Below are positions 11,912-21,307 of a DNA stretch of 64,000 bases, in pieces. The position numbers were made by a program, and so were the translations under genes. The notes beneath the pieces are model-generated. The model ran no database searches, had not been told where the DNA came from, and saw only the letters and a program-made list of their open reading frames with translations. This stretch comes from Myrmaecium sp. VS I D KN 1 (lineage: Eukaryota > Ascomycota > Dothideomycetes > Valsariales > Valsariaceae), in contig JADQAV010000042.1 of the NCBI GenBank assembly GCA_019775845.1, positions 62,442 to 126,441 on the forward strand, written 5' to 3'. How positions within the stretch are numbered: position 1 is the stretch's first letter; each line of letters starts with the position of its first letter.

Positions 11912-12193
11912 GCCTGAGAGTCCCGACCAGATGAAGCGGCCAGAAGGGCTGTGAGCAGGAGGTTATGCTTCGCTTAGAAAAACTAACTGTATCGGGGTAT
12001 ATAATAGAGAAGGACAGACACCATTAACACCATTCTTTCCGGTCATGCCTGTGCACTAGACCACTCAGTGCAGATGTGCTGAGGGATTTGCACCTGCCCA
12101 GCGCCTGAACGCCCTCCATGCTCTCAGTGAAAGACCAAAACCCGGAACTCCCAGACATATCGACTCGCAAGCAACATATGTGTTTGTTGCGCT

Positions 12194-12755
12194 TCAGCCT
12201 TTGAACTTCCTCAGCGTATCCTATACCGTGACAGAATCGTCGTCAGCAGCCGTAACCTGAATATAACCCAATATACTCTCGAGAATGGAAAAAGGGCATG
12301 CCCACCTCCCTCGCCTTCTTAATGCTCCTCGCCGACATGCCTCGTTCCCCACTTTGCTTGGACTTGATGATCGCTTCGCGGATGAGTCTACGCGGTAACA
12401 CGGGTGTCTCAATCAGCTTCTGTCCCACGTCCTGAGTATGGAAGGTGATTATCGCTCATCGGGCTACACGGCACTGAGCTCGCTCCCTTCACCAGGGAGA
12501 AGCTGCAGCTCCAATTGCCATTGCCATCGGACCCTAGAGGGATTGTACACGGAAGGAGACCCTTACGATTGCAGAAAAAGCTCGTAATCAAGGAAGATCT
12601 AAGAAGTGCAATCGGTGTTAGTAAACAAGCTTCATGCATGCGCGGAGTTGAAGGTGGACTACCAGAACATCAGCATTCTTTGAAATCGGACGGTTCGAGT
12701 GCGCCTTGACGATGCGCTTGACCGTCCCGCGCGGGTAGAGTTGACCGGCTGCCAT
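12194..12755 (-). CDS. CENP-W-like histone-fold kinetochore protein
   Basis: Minus-strand exons are 12755-12663, 12598-12567, 12387-12306 and 12220-12194, giving 77 aa. The rebuilt protein starts MAAGQLYPRGTVKRIVKAHS, continues RPISKNADVLIFLDYELFLQ, then SLIREAIIKSKQSGERGMSA and ends with DTLRKFKG. This matches my memory of fungal CENP-W, the histone-fold partner of CENP-T in the inner kinetochore CCAN. The three internal joins are supported by exact frame closure and by restoring the LIREA, SARS and LRKFKG family segments. Oddities are two exons of 27 and 32 nt and a 179-bp middle intron. A histone-fold transcription factor is the alternative. The gene ends 282 bp from naa35. Confidence 0.8.
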
Positions 12756-13043
12756 GGTCTATGGGTGGTGGGGGTTTGGCTGCTGCAGCCGGGCGGTGGT
12801 TGTTGGTTGGTGTTTGTTGGATGCGAGAGATGGAGATAACGCGGTCATTGTCCGAGGCGGCGCGACTTGCACCGTCACGATCACGTGCAGAGGAGTTCAG
12901 CCAGAAAGATATACGATTAAGATCTGCTGGTTCAACATATCGGTATGCGCCTTTTATTTCTCATTTGTGAATGCATATCTATTGTCATGAACGGTTGTCC
13001 TACATCAAACGCCTGCTCGGTATTAAGCTCGAGAGATATCGGC
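12756..13043. other. Promoter of CENP-W-like gene and proteasome gene 3' flank
   Basis: This 288-bp spacer holds an ATCACGTGCA E-box at about 12880-12889. No gene is visible. Confidence 0.45.
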
Positions 13044-13942
13044 TCATTGATCAACGTCCATCGACTCTCCACCCTCCGCCGGCGCAGCGGCGGGAGCCTC
13101 CTTGTTTTCGAAAGTAGTCTCCAACCAGCCCGTCAACTCCTGTCCCTCATAGAGCTTGAAGTTTTCTCCTATACCGGCAACTCCCACACTTGTGTTGTCC
13201 ACGGTCAATTCCTTGTCCTGGCTCAAGCTCTCCTTCAGCGCTCTCAATGCGTGCTTAATAAGCTCTTCCCTGCTGCTGCCCTCGAACTGCTCTAGGTTCC
13301 TCTCGAGGTACGTCCTGGCCATCTGACTTCTCGCACCAATGCCGCAAGCCACCATCTCCAATGTGACCCCGCTGGGCTGGAATTCAAATAGGTGCGGTCC
13401 CTTGGCATCGACGCCTGCGATGAGGAGACCGACGCCATATGGCCGCTTTCCGTAGTGTTGAGTGTTTGTCTGTGCGCGGTCTGCGATACGGCTGGTAATC
13501 TCTCCGAGCGGGATGGCGCGATCGTAGGTAAGGCGCGAGGCGAGGGATTGCTGCTTCATGAAGTTCGAGAGAACACGGGCGTCAGAGGCCAGACCGGCAA
13601 GTGCGATGCCATAGTGCGTATCTATCGGAATGATCTTCTTCTGATAGGAGGAAAGCTCTTCAGCGTTACGCTAGATGCGGCGAATTAGTCTCTGCTATGT
13701 ACGTTTGCTGGAAGATATCCACCAGCAGCGTACCTTTATAGCAGCAAGCACAGCGTGCGTCTTGCTGACAATACCGACGACCACTGAGCCTTGCTTGACA
13801 GCTTCCGACGCATATTCAACCTGGAAGATTCGCCCTTGCGGGGAGCTGTAGGCGTACGGTCAGCTGGCTAGTCGCGCTGGTTTCAGGCAAACGTATCGAC
13901 CTACAAAGTCACCGAGTCGTTGTCGTAGTTATTACGGAACAT
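13044..13942 (-). CDS. 20S proteasome subunit alpha-6 (PSMA1/Pre5 type)
   Basis: Exons 13942-13905, 13845-13734 and 13670-13044 give 258 aa. The N-terminus [20 protein letters not shown] followed by [13 protein letters not shown] is the alpha-subunit signature whose residues gate the 20S pore. [20 protein letters not shown] and [13 protein letters not shown] follow. The family member is chosen because Asn-Tyr-Asp-Asn-Asp-Ser at the start and [10 protein letters not shown] near the C-terminus are typical of alpha6/PSMA1. Alpha subunits have no catalytic threonine. The tail ends in acidic [10 protein letters not shown]. It is divergent from vps55. Confidence 0.93.
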
Positions 13943-14479
13943 CTTGTATGCGCCTTGAAGAAGGACTTATGTATGTTCAGGTCGAACGAAGGTGCGTAGA
14001 GTTGTAGGTTGGCGTGGTGACCTTTCGCAATCGTCAGTTGTCACTCTCAGGTTGCGGGGTGGGGCGGTGAGCCTACCTCTAGATCAGCACCAAGGCCGAC
14101 CGTGTAGCTTGGCCGGGGAGAAATAATCGAGGGGAATGCGGGATGTTGATGGAGAGTTTGAGATGTAGGTAGCAGGTGGATAGGCTGTGATGAACGACGC
14201 GGCTACCTGAGCTTTGGAGCTGGCCTGTTTCGGGAAAGCCCGACGGACAAGGATCTCGGAGCGTCACCACCTGGGCGGCGCTTGGATGAACGTCAGCTCC
14301 AGCCTTCCGTTCCTCGAGCCAGACCCGACAGCCACCCAACTCTGCCGGTCAAAGTCCGACCAAGCCCGCTTCTTCTGCTCCGCGGTACGATCTTATAGAG
14401 TCGTCCATCGCCAATTACCGGCACTTTGCGGTCTTCAACGGCCGTTGTTATCCCCTGACAAACCCGTGCAACAGGCGCC
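13943..14479. promoter_or_regulatory. Divergent promoter: proteasome alpha6 / vps55
   Basis: 537 bp between two start codons on opposite strands. I do not see a clear proteasome-associated element (Rpn4-type GGTGGCAAA). Confidence 0.5.
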
Positions 14480-14976
14480 ATGGCCGGTCTCAAGACCATC
14501 ATCGCGCTCTCCTTCGTACGCACATAGCCAGCCTCGCTCATCAGGACGGATCGGATCGCTAATATAACTTAGGTGCTTGCGATCGGTTTCCTCCTGGTTA
14601 TTCTCTCCTCGGCGCTATGGAAGAACTACTACCCTCTCCTCGTTGTTGCGACTTACTGTATCGCACCACTTCCGAACTGGATCTGCGGACGTGCTGCCAA
14701 TCCGGATGATTTTATGGAAAGCTCTGGCAACGGCATAGTGGATTTTGGAAGATTCCTTACCGGGTTCCTCGTGGTCATGGGCATTGGTGAGTCGGACGAG
14801 TGTCACATTATCCCGAATCACTCCGCTGACGCTTTCACCCAGCTCTCCCTGTGTTACTCGCCCACTGCGCTATCATAAACTCCGCCGCGATGATAATGTC
14901 GATCGTTGGAGGTCTCCTCATTTATGGGACGATCATAAGCTTTACCCTCTTCTTCCAGGAGGAGCAGGACTTCTGA
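14480..14976 (+). CDS. vps55: Endosomal membrane protein Vps55 (LEPROT/OB-RGRP family)
   Basis: Exons 14480-14515, 14573-14786 and 14843-14976 give 127 aa. Four hydrophobic segments are evident: about residues 4-24, 30-45, 68-85 and 95-115. The motifs NYYPLLVVATYCIAPLPNWI and DFGRFLTGFLVVMGIALPVL are characteristic of Vps55/LEPROTL1. The yeast protein works with Vps68 in a late-endosome complex that controls traffic to the vacuole and assists ESCRT-dependent sorting. The next gene, in convergent orientation with stop codons 318 bp apart, is vps68 itself. Confidence 0.94.
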
Positions 14977-15294
14977 ACGGTGTATGCAGGACGTATCTGT
15001 ACTTTATGCGAAGCCCATTCCTGCGGAATGACACTGGAATTATGATTCTCGGAGCTTGTGTGTTTCATAGCAATATTGAAGATTGATGGCATAAATTAAT
15101 CAGCCCAGCTGAAGCACATGCCCCGTTTTGACAATAGAATAGCCGCATTGTCCTCCATTACACTCCAAGCACCCCACCTCTTCATCTTCCTATCACCTCC
15201 GGTAATGTATTCGAAGGAGCCTTGAGGCGAGGATAACGCTGAAAGCGATCTGGAGTGATTGTCTTCAGGGCGATTGACTGGCTCTTGCCCAGTC
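14977..15294. other. Convergent spacer between vps55 and vps68
   Basis: 318 bp between two stop codons. No gene or obvious repeat. It must hold both 3' ends. Confidence 0.55.
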
Positions 15295-15965
15295 CTATAG
15301 GGCCAAGTTATACGTATACTCGTCCTCCATATTCTGTGCAACCCAGAGTACAACAGAACTGTAAAGTCAGTGAAGTCCATACCGAGAATCGGGGAGAACG
15401 CTACCTTAGCATTATAAGAGCGTTAGCAACCAGGTTAGAGACGCCGAACCAGAGGGTGGGGAATGGGTATTCAGGAACTATGTATTTCAGGACCATCACA
15501 ACCTGTCTCAGTTGTTAGCCATATTCTCGGGCTTCTTCATCCAAAGGTGCGTACCGCAGACCCCGCAAGGCCTCCTGCCATAAGCGCGAAGCCCAAAAAC
15601 AGTACTAGTCTAGCTTTCCACGCGACCCCGTTGCCTGAGTAGCTGAAGCTGTCCGCACTCAGTCTCGCTTTGTCGATTGAGTTGATGACGAGCATGCCCA
15701 AGGCGGAACAGATCCCGGGTATCCAGTCGACGAAGGTAATATGGACATCGGAACCGTTGAGAGCTGATCTGGAATAGGCACAGGCATCGATAAAGAAGTA
15801 GAATCCAAGAGAGAACTAAGAAGAAACCATTAGTACGATCGGATCGCTCAAGGGCGGATACGCTCGCCATACCAGTGCGCCTGCGGTGTAAACGCCGGCA
15901 ATGCGCGTATTAGAGTTGTTCAGCCATGCGGGCTTGGGGAAGCGGAATAATCTGTGGGTTGCCAT
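15295..15965 (-). CDS. vps68: Endosomal membrane protein Vps68 (TMEM50/UPF0220 family)
   Basis: Minus-strand exons are 15965-15873, 15815-15555, 15502-15405 and 15358-15295, giving 171 aa. The start MATHRLFRFPKPAWLNNSNT resembles LFRFPFKIP in yeast Vps68. FFIDACAYSRSALNGSDVHI then TFVDWIPGICSALGMLVINS, ARLVLFLGFALMAGGLAGS and LWVAQNMEDEYTYNLAL follow the yeast protein closely as I recall it. There are four predicted membrane spans. The product partners Vps55 on late endosomes. Every intron closes in frame with good GT-AG sites. The gene is divergent from loc1. Confidence 0.94.
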
Positions 15966-16244
15966 TGCGATGGAGGGAGCCTCAGAAAGTTGATGAGGCA
16001 GATCCGAAGTTTGCGTCTTGCGTTTCACGGCGACTTTGGTGGTCGGATCCCTTGACGTGAGGCTGGGCTGGAGAGCTGACGCCAGTGGAGTGCACCGAGC
16101 TGGGCAGCTGGCGCAGTGGAGGGCAACGGCTGCCGGCGAGCGGTTTCCCCGAAACCTCCGGCGCTAGCCACCTTCCCGCAGCTTTGCGATTACAGATTTC
16201 CTGCGCAGGTCCAGAAAATTTCCCAGAAGACAGCATTCCCAAAC
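15966..16244. promoter_or_regulatory. Divergent promoter vps68 / loc1
   Basis: 279 bp separate the two start codons, so both core promoters lie here. A TGACGT half-site (CRE-like, in CTTGACGTGAG near 16051-16061) is present; its use is speculative. Confidence 0.5.
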
Positions 16245-16973
16245 ATGGCGCCCGTTAAACCGAAATCGACCAAAGGCAGCGCGGGTAAGAAGGGTGGAAA
16301 GTCGTCTTCTGGCGGCGCAGCGTCAAAGGTCAAAAAGCGAACCAGCGCGAAACAAAAGGATGAGCAGGTCAAGACGAAACCGACTACAAGCGGGCCGGCG
16401 AAGAAGAAGAAGCAGAGGGTTTACACCGAAAAGGAGCTTGGGATTCCCACGCTGAACATGATCACGCCGGCAGGCGTGCAGAAACCGAAAGGCAAGAAGA
16501 AGGGCAAGGTCTTCGTGGATGACCAGGTAGAATATCCTCACTCCGGGCAGAGGTGCTGAAGTCACTGGCTGACATTCATTTGCAGGAGAGCATGATGACA
16601 ATATTGGCCATGGTGAACGCAGAAAAGGAGGGTCAAATAGAGTCTAAGATGATGAAGGCTGTATGTTCGCGCGGCAATCCTATCATGCAAATCTTTGTCC
16701 TAACAAATCTATCTACAGAGACAACTCGAGGAGATCCGCGAAGCCAGACGCAAAGAGGCAGAAGCCCGTCAGGAACAAAAGAAATCTAAACTAGTACGCC
16801 TTTCGCATCCCGCGTCTATAGTCTATGTCTAACCTATCACGTAGGAGGAAGCCAAGGATGCCGTCCGCAAGAACCGGAAACGAAAGGGCGACACTGCTAT
16901 CTCGGATCCAGAGCCCAAAGAAGATCAATCTAAGCCCGCGAAAAGCAGCAGGAAGCGCGTATCTTTTGGCTGA
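16245..16973 (+). CDS. loc1: 60S ribosome assembly / mRNA localization protein Loc1
   Basis: Exons 16245-16526, 16586-16660, 16719-16793 and 16845-16973 give 186 aa. The protein is Lys/Arg-rich with a disordered basic N-terminus ([30 protein letters not shown]), then a predicted coiled helix ([36 protein letters not shown]) and a basic tail ending KRVSFG. The [12 protein letters not shown] segment and overall layout match fungal Loc1, a nucleolar RNA-binding protein needed for pre-60S export and, in yeast, ASH1 mRNA localization. Three introns, all in frame. It ends 49 bp from the convergent hydrolase gene. Confidence 0.82.
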
Positions 16974-17022
16974 TCATCATGACACGGGTGCAGCTTGTTG
17001 GTCTTATGGATGATAACGAAGA

Positions 17023-18585
17023 CTACGCTGGGTTATAGAGCTTGCGGCGCATCGGGTCGTACACAGGTTCGCCCGGCTTTTTCGAAGAAGAGGCTAGGCT
17101 TGCATGGAGTTTCGCCTGCTCTGAAGCTGTCGCTTCGAAGTCGATTTTGTTGGCCAATTCAGCGAGGAAGGCAGACGCCTAAAGAAACATTAGTCGCTGC
17201 GCATTTCGGCCATCATGATATACCCACAGCTCTGGCAAACCATCTTCCGCCTCCTACTTCGAACCAGCTTAGGTGACCTCCTAGGGAGGTGGCGCACAAT
17301 ACGGCGTATGGATTTTGGGTGAACTCTTGGAACGGTATCGCTTCACGGACAGAGATCTGGAAGGACACAAAGGCGTTAGGAGATTTGGGCTAGGAACATC
17401 CGGATAACTGCTCACCGGATCATCCTCCGCATTGATAGCTAACAAGGGTATTTTTGCAGCAAGCAAAGAGTCAGAGGAAGAAGCATCTCGGTAATAAGCC
17501 GTTTCAGTCGGATAACCCCAGGTCGGCCCTTGAACTGCTCTATTCACGTATTACATCAGTATTAAAGTCAAACTCCGAAAAGCTATTCCGAACTTACCTG
17601 TCAAACTCATGGAGATAAGTGATGTTACGCACCGCATCTGCGTCTATCCTTGGATTTTTTGTGATTTGTTCTTCATGTCTGGCCGCAAGTTCAGTCCGAG
17701 TTCGGGCATATATATATGCGTGCAACACTCACTGTGCAAATAGTCTCTTCATACTATTTCCCATGACCTTGGAATATACATTCAAGCCCAACCAGGTCCT
17801 TTGCAAGCCTAAACTGCTGACCTCAAGGTTCCAAGGATTCGAGCAGATTACAGCGGCCTTCAACTGGCAATCAGGGCCTTCTTCTCCGACATACTACCAA
17901 AATCAGCGGTCTTCTCACATACCAGAGGTTTACTCACATTAGTCAAAATGTTTGCGCCTAGAGAGTATCCGATACCGAAAAGAGGTCTATTGGGAAATGT
18001 CTTTCGAAGCCATTTGACCGCCTGCCGCACATCCCAGGTTGCACGGGCATTGTACAAGACGGCCGTGGTGATCTTAGACATAGCGCAGCCTCTTGAGTTT
18101 ACTACGCAGGCCTCCCAGCCTCCCTCCTCGCTTACAAGCGGTTCTAGGACATGTCGCAGGTAGATCTCATGAGAGCCACCACTGAGTCCGTGTAGTGATA
18201 CTAACATAGGCCTCGAATCGAGAGATCCGATCTTCTCGAATTCATCGTCCGTGTAGTACGTAGTTCGAGGGGGCAGAGTAGGGTCGGCTTCGTCAGCTGG
18301 AGCATGGCTCACGAAATCTACGGCAAATGTACCCGCATATGCTGGATCATCTGCTTCAAATATCTTTCGCTTGTAAACAATGGGAATATCCCGGCCCTTG
18401 ATTGTAGTCCATGCTGTCTGTAAGTGTCCGTTGAACAGCAGCGGGTTAAGCTGGCACGGAGGAATCGTCTCCTTGCAAAGATCGAGCAAGGAAGTATCCT
18501 GGCCGGCCTTCGTTCTGAGCTGCACGGGAGATGGTGAATGGTGGTAAGTGGTCCTGGCGCGGCCAACGAGCCAGGAGAGACTCAT
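17023..18585 (-). CDS. Alpha/beta hydrolase, EHT1/EEB1/YheT family (acyltransferase/esterase)
   Basis: Six minus-strand exons (18585-17938, 17893-17733, 17678-17598, 17539-17416, 17356-17228, 17178-17023) give 432 aa. The motif NPLLFNGHLQTAW near residue 50 is typical of YheT-like hydrolases. The nucleophile elbow GYSLGAN places Ser208; Asp336 or Asp337 in INAEDDP and His366 in TSLGGHLSWFE complete a likely triad. Yeast Eht1/Eeb1 make medium-chain fatty acid ethyl esters, and YMR210W is a monoacylglycerol lipase. I cannot tell which activity applies. An earlier in-frame ATG exists at 18612; I prefer 18585 (MSLSWLVGR). It is divergent from scc4. Confidence 0.9.
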
Positions 18586-18945
18586 GATGCAGGAACTATT
18601 GTCTCTGGTCAAAGCATATACAGATCTCCTTTCCAGACGTTCCGGGAACTCTGCATTTGAGGACTTCGCCTATGTACGCACTGAGCAGCCCATACTAAAT
18701 AGGGCAATTGGGTGAATGCAACGGCCCGACGCAACGGGCAGCCTCGGTTCGGAATCAACCGAGGCCGAGCTCTGGTATCAGCCTGAGGATCGCGCGCCGC
18801 CCCGACAACCCGACTTCGACTTCGAGATGCCAAGGCCGATGATCTGTAACCGCGCGACGACGTTCTCCAGCTCCAGTGGTCGCGTCACGATGGGCGAGCA
18901 CGTGTGATTGGGGGATATTTCTCTAGCTGTGCGCACATCTTCGAC
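18586..18945. promoter_or_regulatory. Divergent promoter: hydrolase / scc4
   Basis: 360 bp between opposing start codons. It contains a CACGTG core at 18899-18904, 42 bp before the scc4 ATG. Confidence 0.5.
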
Positions 18946-21307
18946 ATGAACAACTACCCATATGGGTATGTCCCACCAAATCAACCCGTTCCAAACGGTT
19001 ACATGCCAGCCGGCTCGTGGGGATATCCTCCGCAAGGCAATCTTCCAGCGAACCACGCATCGGTCCTGCAACAACCTCAGCCGCCCGCTGCGGCACCGGC
19101 TTACTATGCTTCGCCTTCGCAAATGGGGCATCCGAGAGTCGTGATTCCCCAGCGGTCGCCTCAGTATAGCCATCAACCGCAGCAGCACCAGATATACACG
19201 CCGCAGCATCCGCAGCAGTTTGCGCCTGCGCCGCAATCGCAGAGCTATCAGGTCCAACCGCAACATGTGCGCCAACATCCGCAAGTGATCATCCAGCCGT
19301 CGCCACGGTCGAATGTCCTCCTGCCGAACGCCGTCGCCCCTAACCAGCCGGAGAGTCCCCGACCTGTAGACTACCAGATATTGCTCTTGAGCTTGGCGGA
19401 AGAGTATGTGGCTGCCGCTCGGGGTATGGGGTCGCTGGCTGCATTGGAAGGCCGGGAGGAAGAGCAGGGCCAATACTACAAGCTCATGGCCACTGGTCTC
19501 TCGTGCATGGAGTCCGTGCTATTGAATATCAGGCAACACCCTCGTGCGGAGGCCATTTTACGACTTCGATACGCCGGGTTACTGTACGACGAAACGACCA
19601 ACTACAGCCAGGCGGAATCTGTCCTTAGTAAAGGTATCGCTTTGTGCCAGAGAAATAAGCTTATGGACCTCCAATACAGCATGCATCACCTACTTGCCAG
19701 GGTTATGTACAAGACCAATCCCAAGGCTGCCTTGAAATACTTGGACAATATCATAGGGGAAGCGGAGGCTTACCAACACGGTATTTGGGTGTACGCGCTT
19801 CGGTTCCTGCGGGTTTCTCTCTCACTGCGATCGTCGATGCACTTGGACGTTTCCGCCGCTCTACAGAACCTTCAACAGATCCTAGCCTTATCCGGCAGGC
19901 GGGGGGACATGTCAATATATGTGACAGCTGCGACGCTAGAAGCTATGGTAAATCTACGCAGCACATCAATGGACCGCGTGGAGCAGGCTCAGCGCGCGAT
20001 AGCAGCCGCGAGAAGCTTGCAGCTCCAAATCTCAACGCACGATCTGAGCCAGGTCATAGCATTGCTCGACTTCATCGATCTTGCATGCTGCCTCCAGCAG
20101 CACAGTCCTGATCTAGCAGTTGCTAAGATGCAGAGCATGCAAGCAACCATGGACGATGTCATTAAGGATAGCAACGACACGGGCGTTATCTCGATACCCA
20201 TCGAGCGGAGTGGTGGTGGCCCTCTTACTACCTTGACCGGAGGTATTTTCGAGAAGAGGCGCGATGGCTATGAGACTCTCACCTTCTCCTGGCTCCCCAA
20301 ATCCGACCTCTATGCCCTGGGATACTATTTGAGTGGAGTTACTGCTTTCCTCAAAGGCCCAGCCGAGAGCAAAACGTCGCAGTATCTGCAGGAGGGTGCA
20401 AGGGTTCTCGGTATGTTTTTTCCCACGTTCTGTTGCTTCCCTGTCGCACCGTACTGACCATTCTCCAGATGCCATGAGGATCCCGCAGGTACCGGATGAG
20501 ACTCTCTCGGTAGCCGCTGAGAAAGCAGAATGGCGCATACTCATGGACTGGTTCATGCGCCTCCACATCACCTTTGTTCACTGTGCGAAGGCCGAATGGG
20601 AGGCCGCCCGACAATCCTTCGACTATCTCCTACGCGGGGGTCGCAGCATACGACTGGAACCCGCGGAGAGTATCATGCGTCTCACAACCTACTTAGCCGG
20701 AGTGATCGACCAGGGATCCGGAGAGATCGAGTCCGCGCTACAGCATTACCAGTCTCCTATCTTAGCGCTGCCACCGCACCTGAACCGCGCCAGCACCGCG
20801 CAGCACGACATCTGCATCCTGGCCGCGCTGAACTCGCTCCTGATCATCCACAACGCGCAGCACCCGCAGCACCCCCGGATCGCGGACATCCTGCCGCGGG
20901 TGGAGTCGGTCTGCCTCTCGCACCCGAACAAGGCGATCGTGTCGGCGTTCTACCTGACGAAGGCGACGACGAACAACATGGCGTCGATCGTGAAGACGAA
21001 GCAGTGCCTGCAGCTGGCGCTCCAGGCCGCCAAGGCGACCGCCAACCAGCAGCTCCTCTCAATCTCCATGAACCTCATGACCGCCGCCTTCTTCACCGAC
21101 ATCATGGGTGAGCAGGCGGAGAAGAGCGCGAAGGCGGGCCGCCAGCTGGCCCGCCGCTGCAAGGATGAGATGTGGCTCTGCGTCGCGGATGGCATGCTTG
21201 TTAATACCCTGGAGCGCCATGGGAAGGCGGATGCGGCGCTCGAGGTCCGGCAGGAGTTGGCGTCGTTGTATGAGAAGTTGCCGGCGCCGCTGAAGAGGGC
21301 GGCGTGA
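18946..21307 (+). CDS. scc4: Cohesin loading factor Scc4/MAU2
   Basis: Two exons, 18946-20410 and 20469-21307, give 767 aa. Residues 1-140 are Pro/Gln/Tyr-rich and disordered (many QPQ and PQ runs). From DYQILLLSLAEEYVAAARGM onward the protein is a helical repeat (TPR-like) superhelix with segments LLYDETTNYSQAESVLSKGI, YALGYYLSGVTAFLKGPAES and RLTTYLAGVIDQGSGEIESA, as in MAU2/Scc4. With Scc2 (Mis4/NIPBL) it loads cohesin onto chromatin. Codon GC rises sharply in the last 500 bp of exon 2, a local composition shift within the gene. The prion-like N-terminal extension is longer than I would expect from yeast Scc4. Confidence 0.9.

Noticed and set aside
12243-12428. A continuous minus-strand frame reading LIETPVLPRRLIREAI as the CENP-W-like exon
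   Set aside because: Starting there leaves the upstream exons out of frame; the acceptor at 12388-12389 closes the frame and restores the family sequence.
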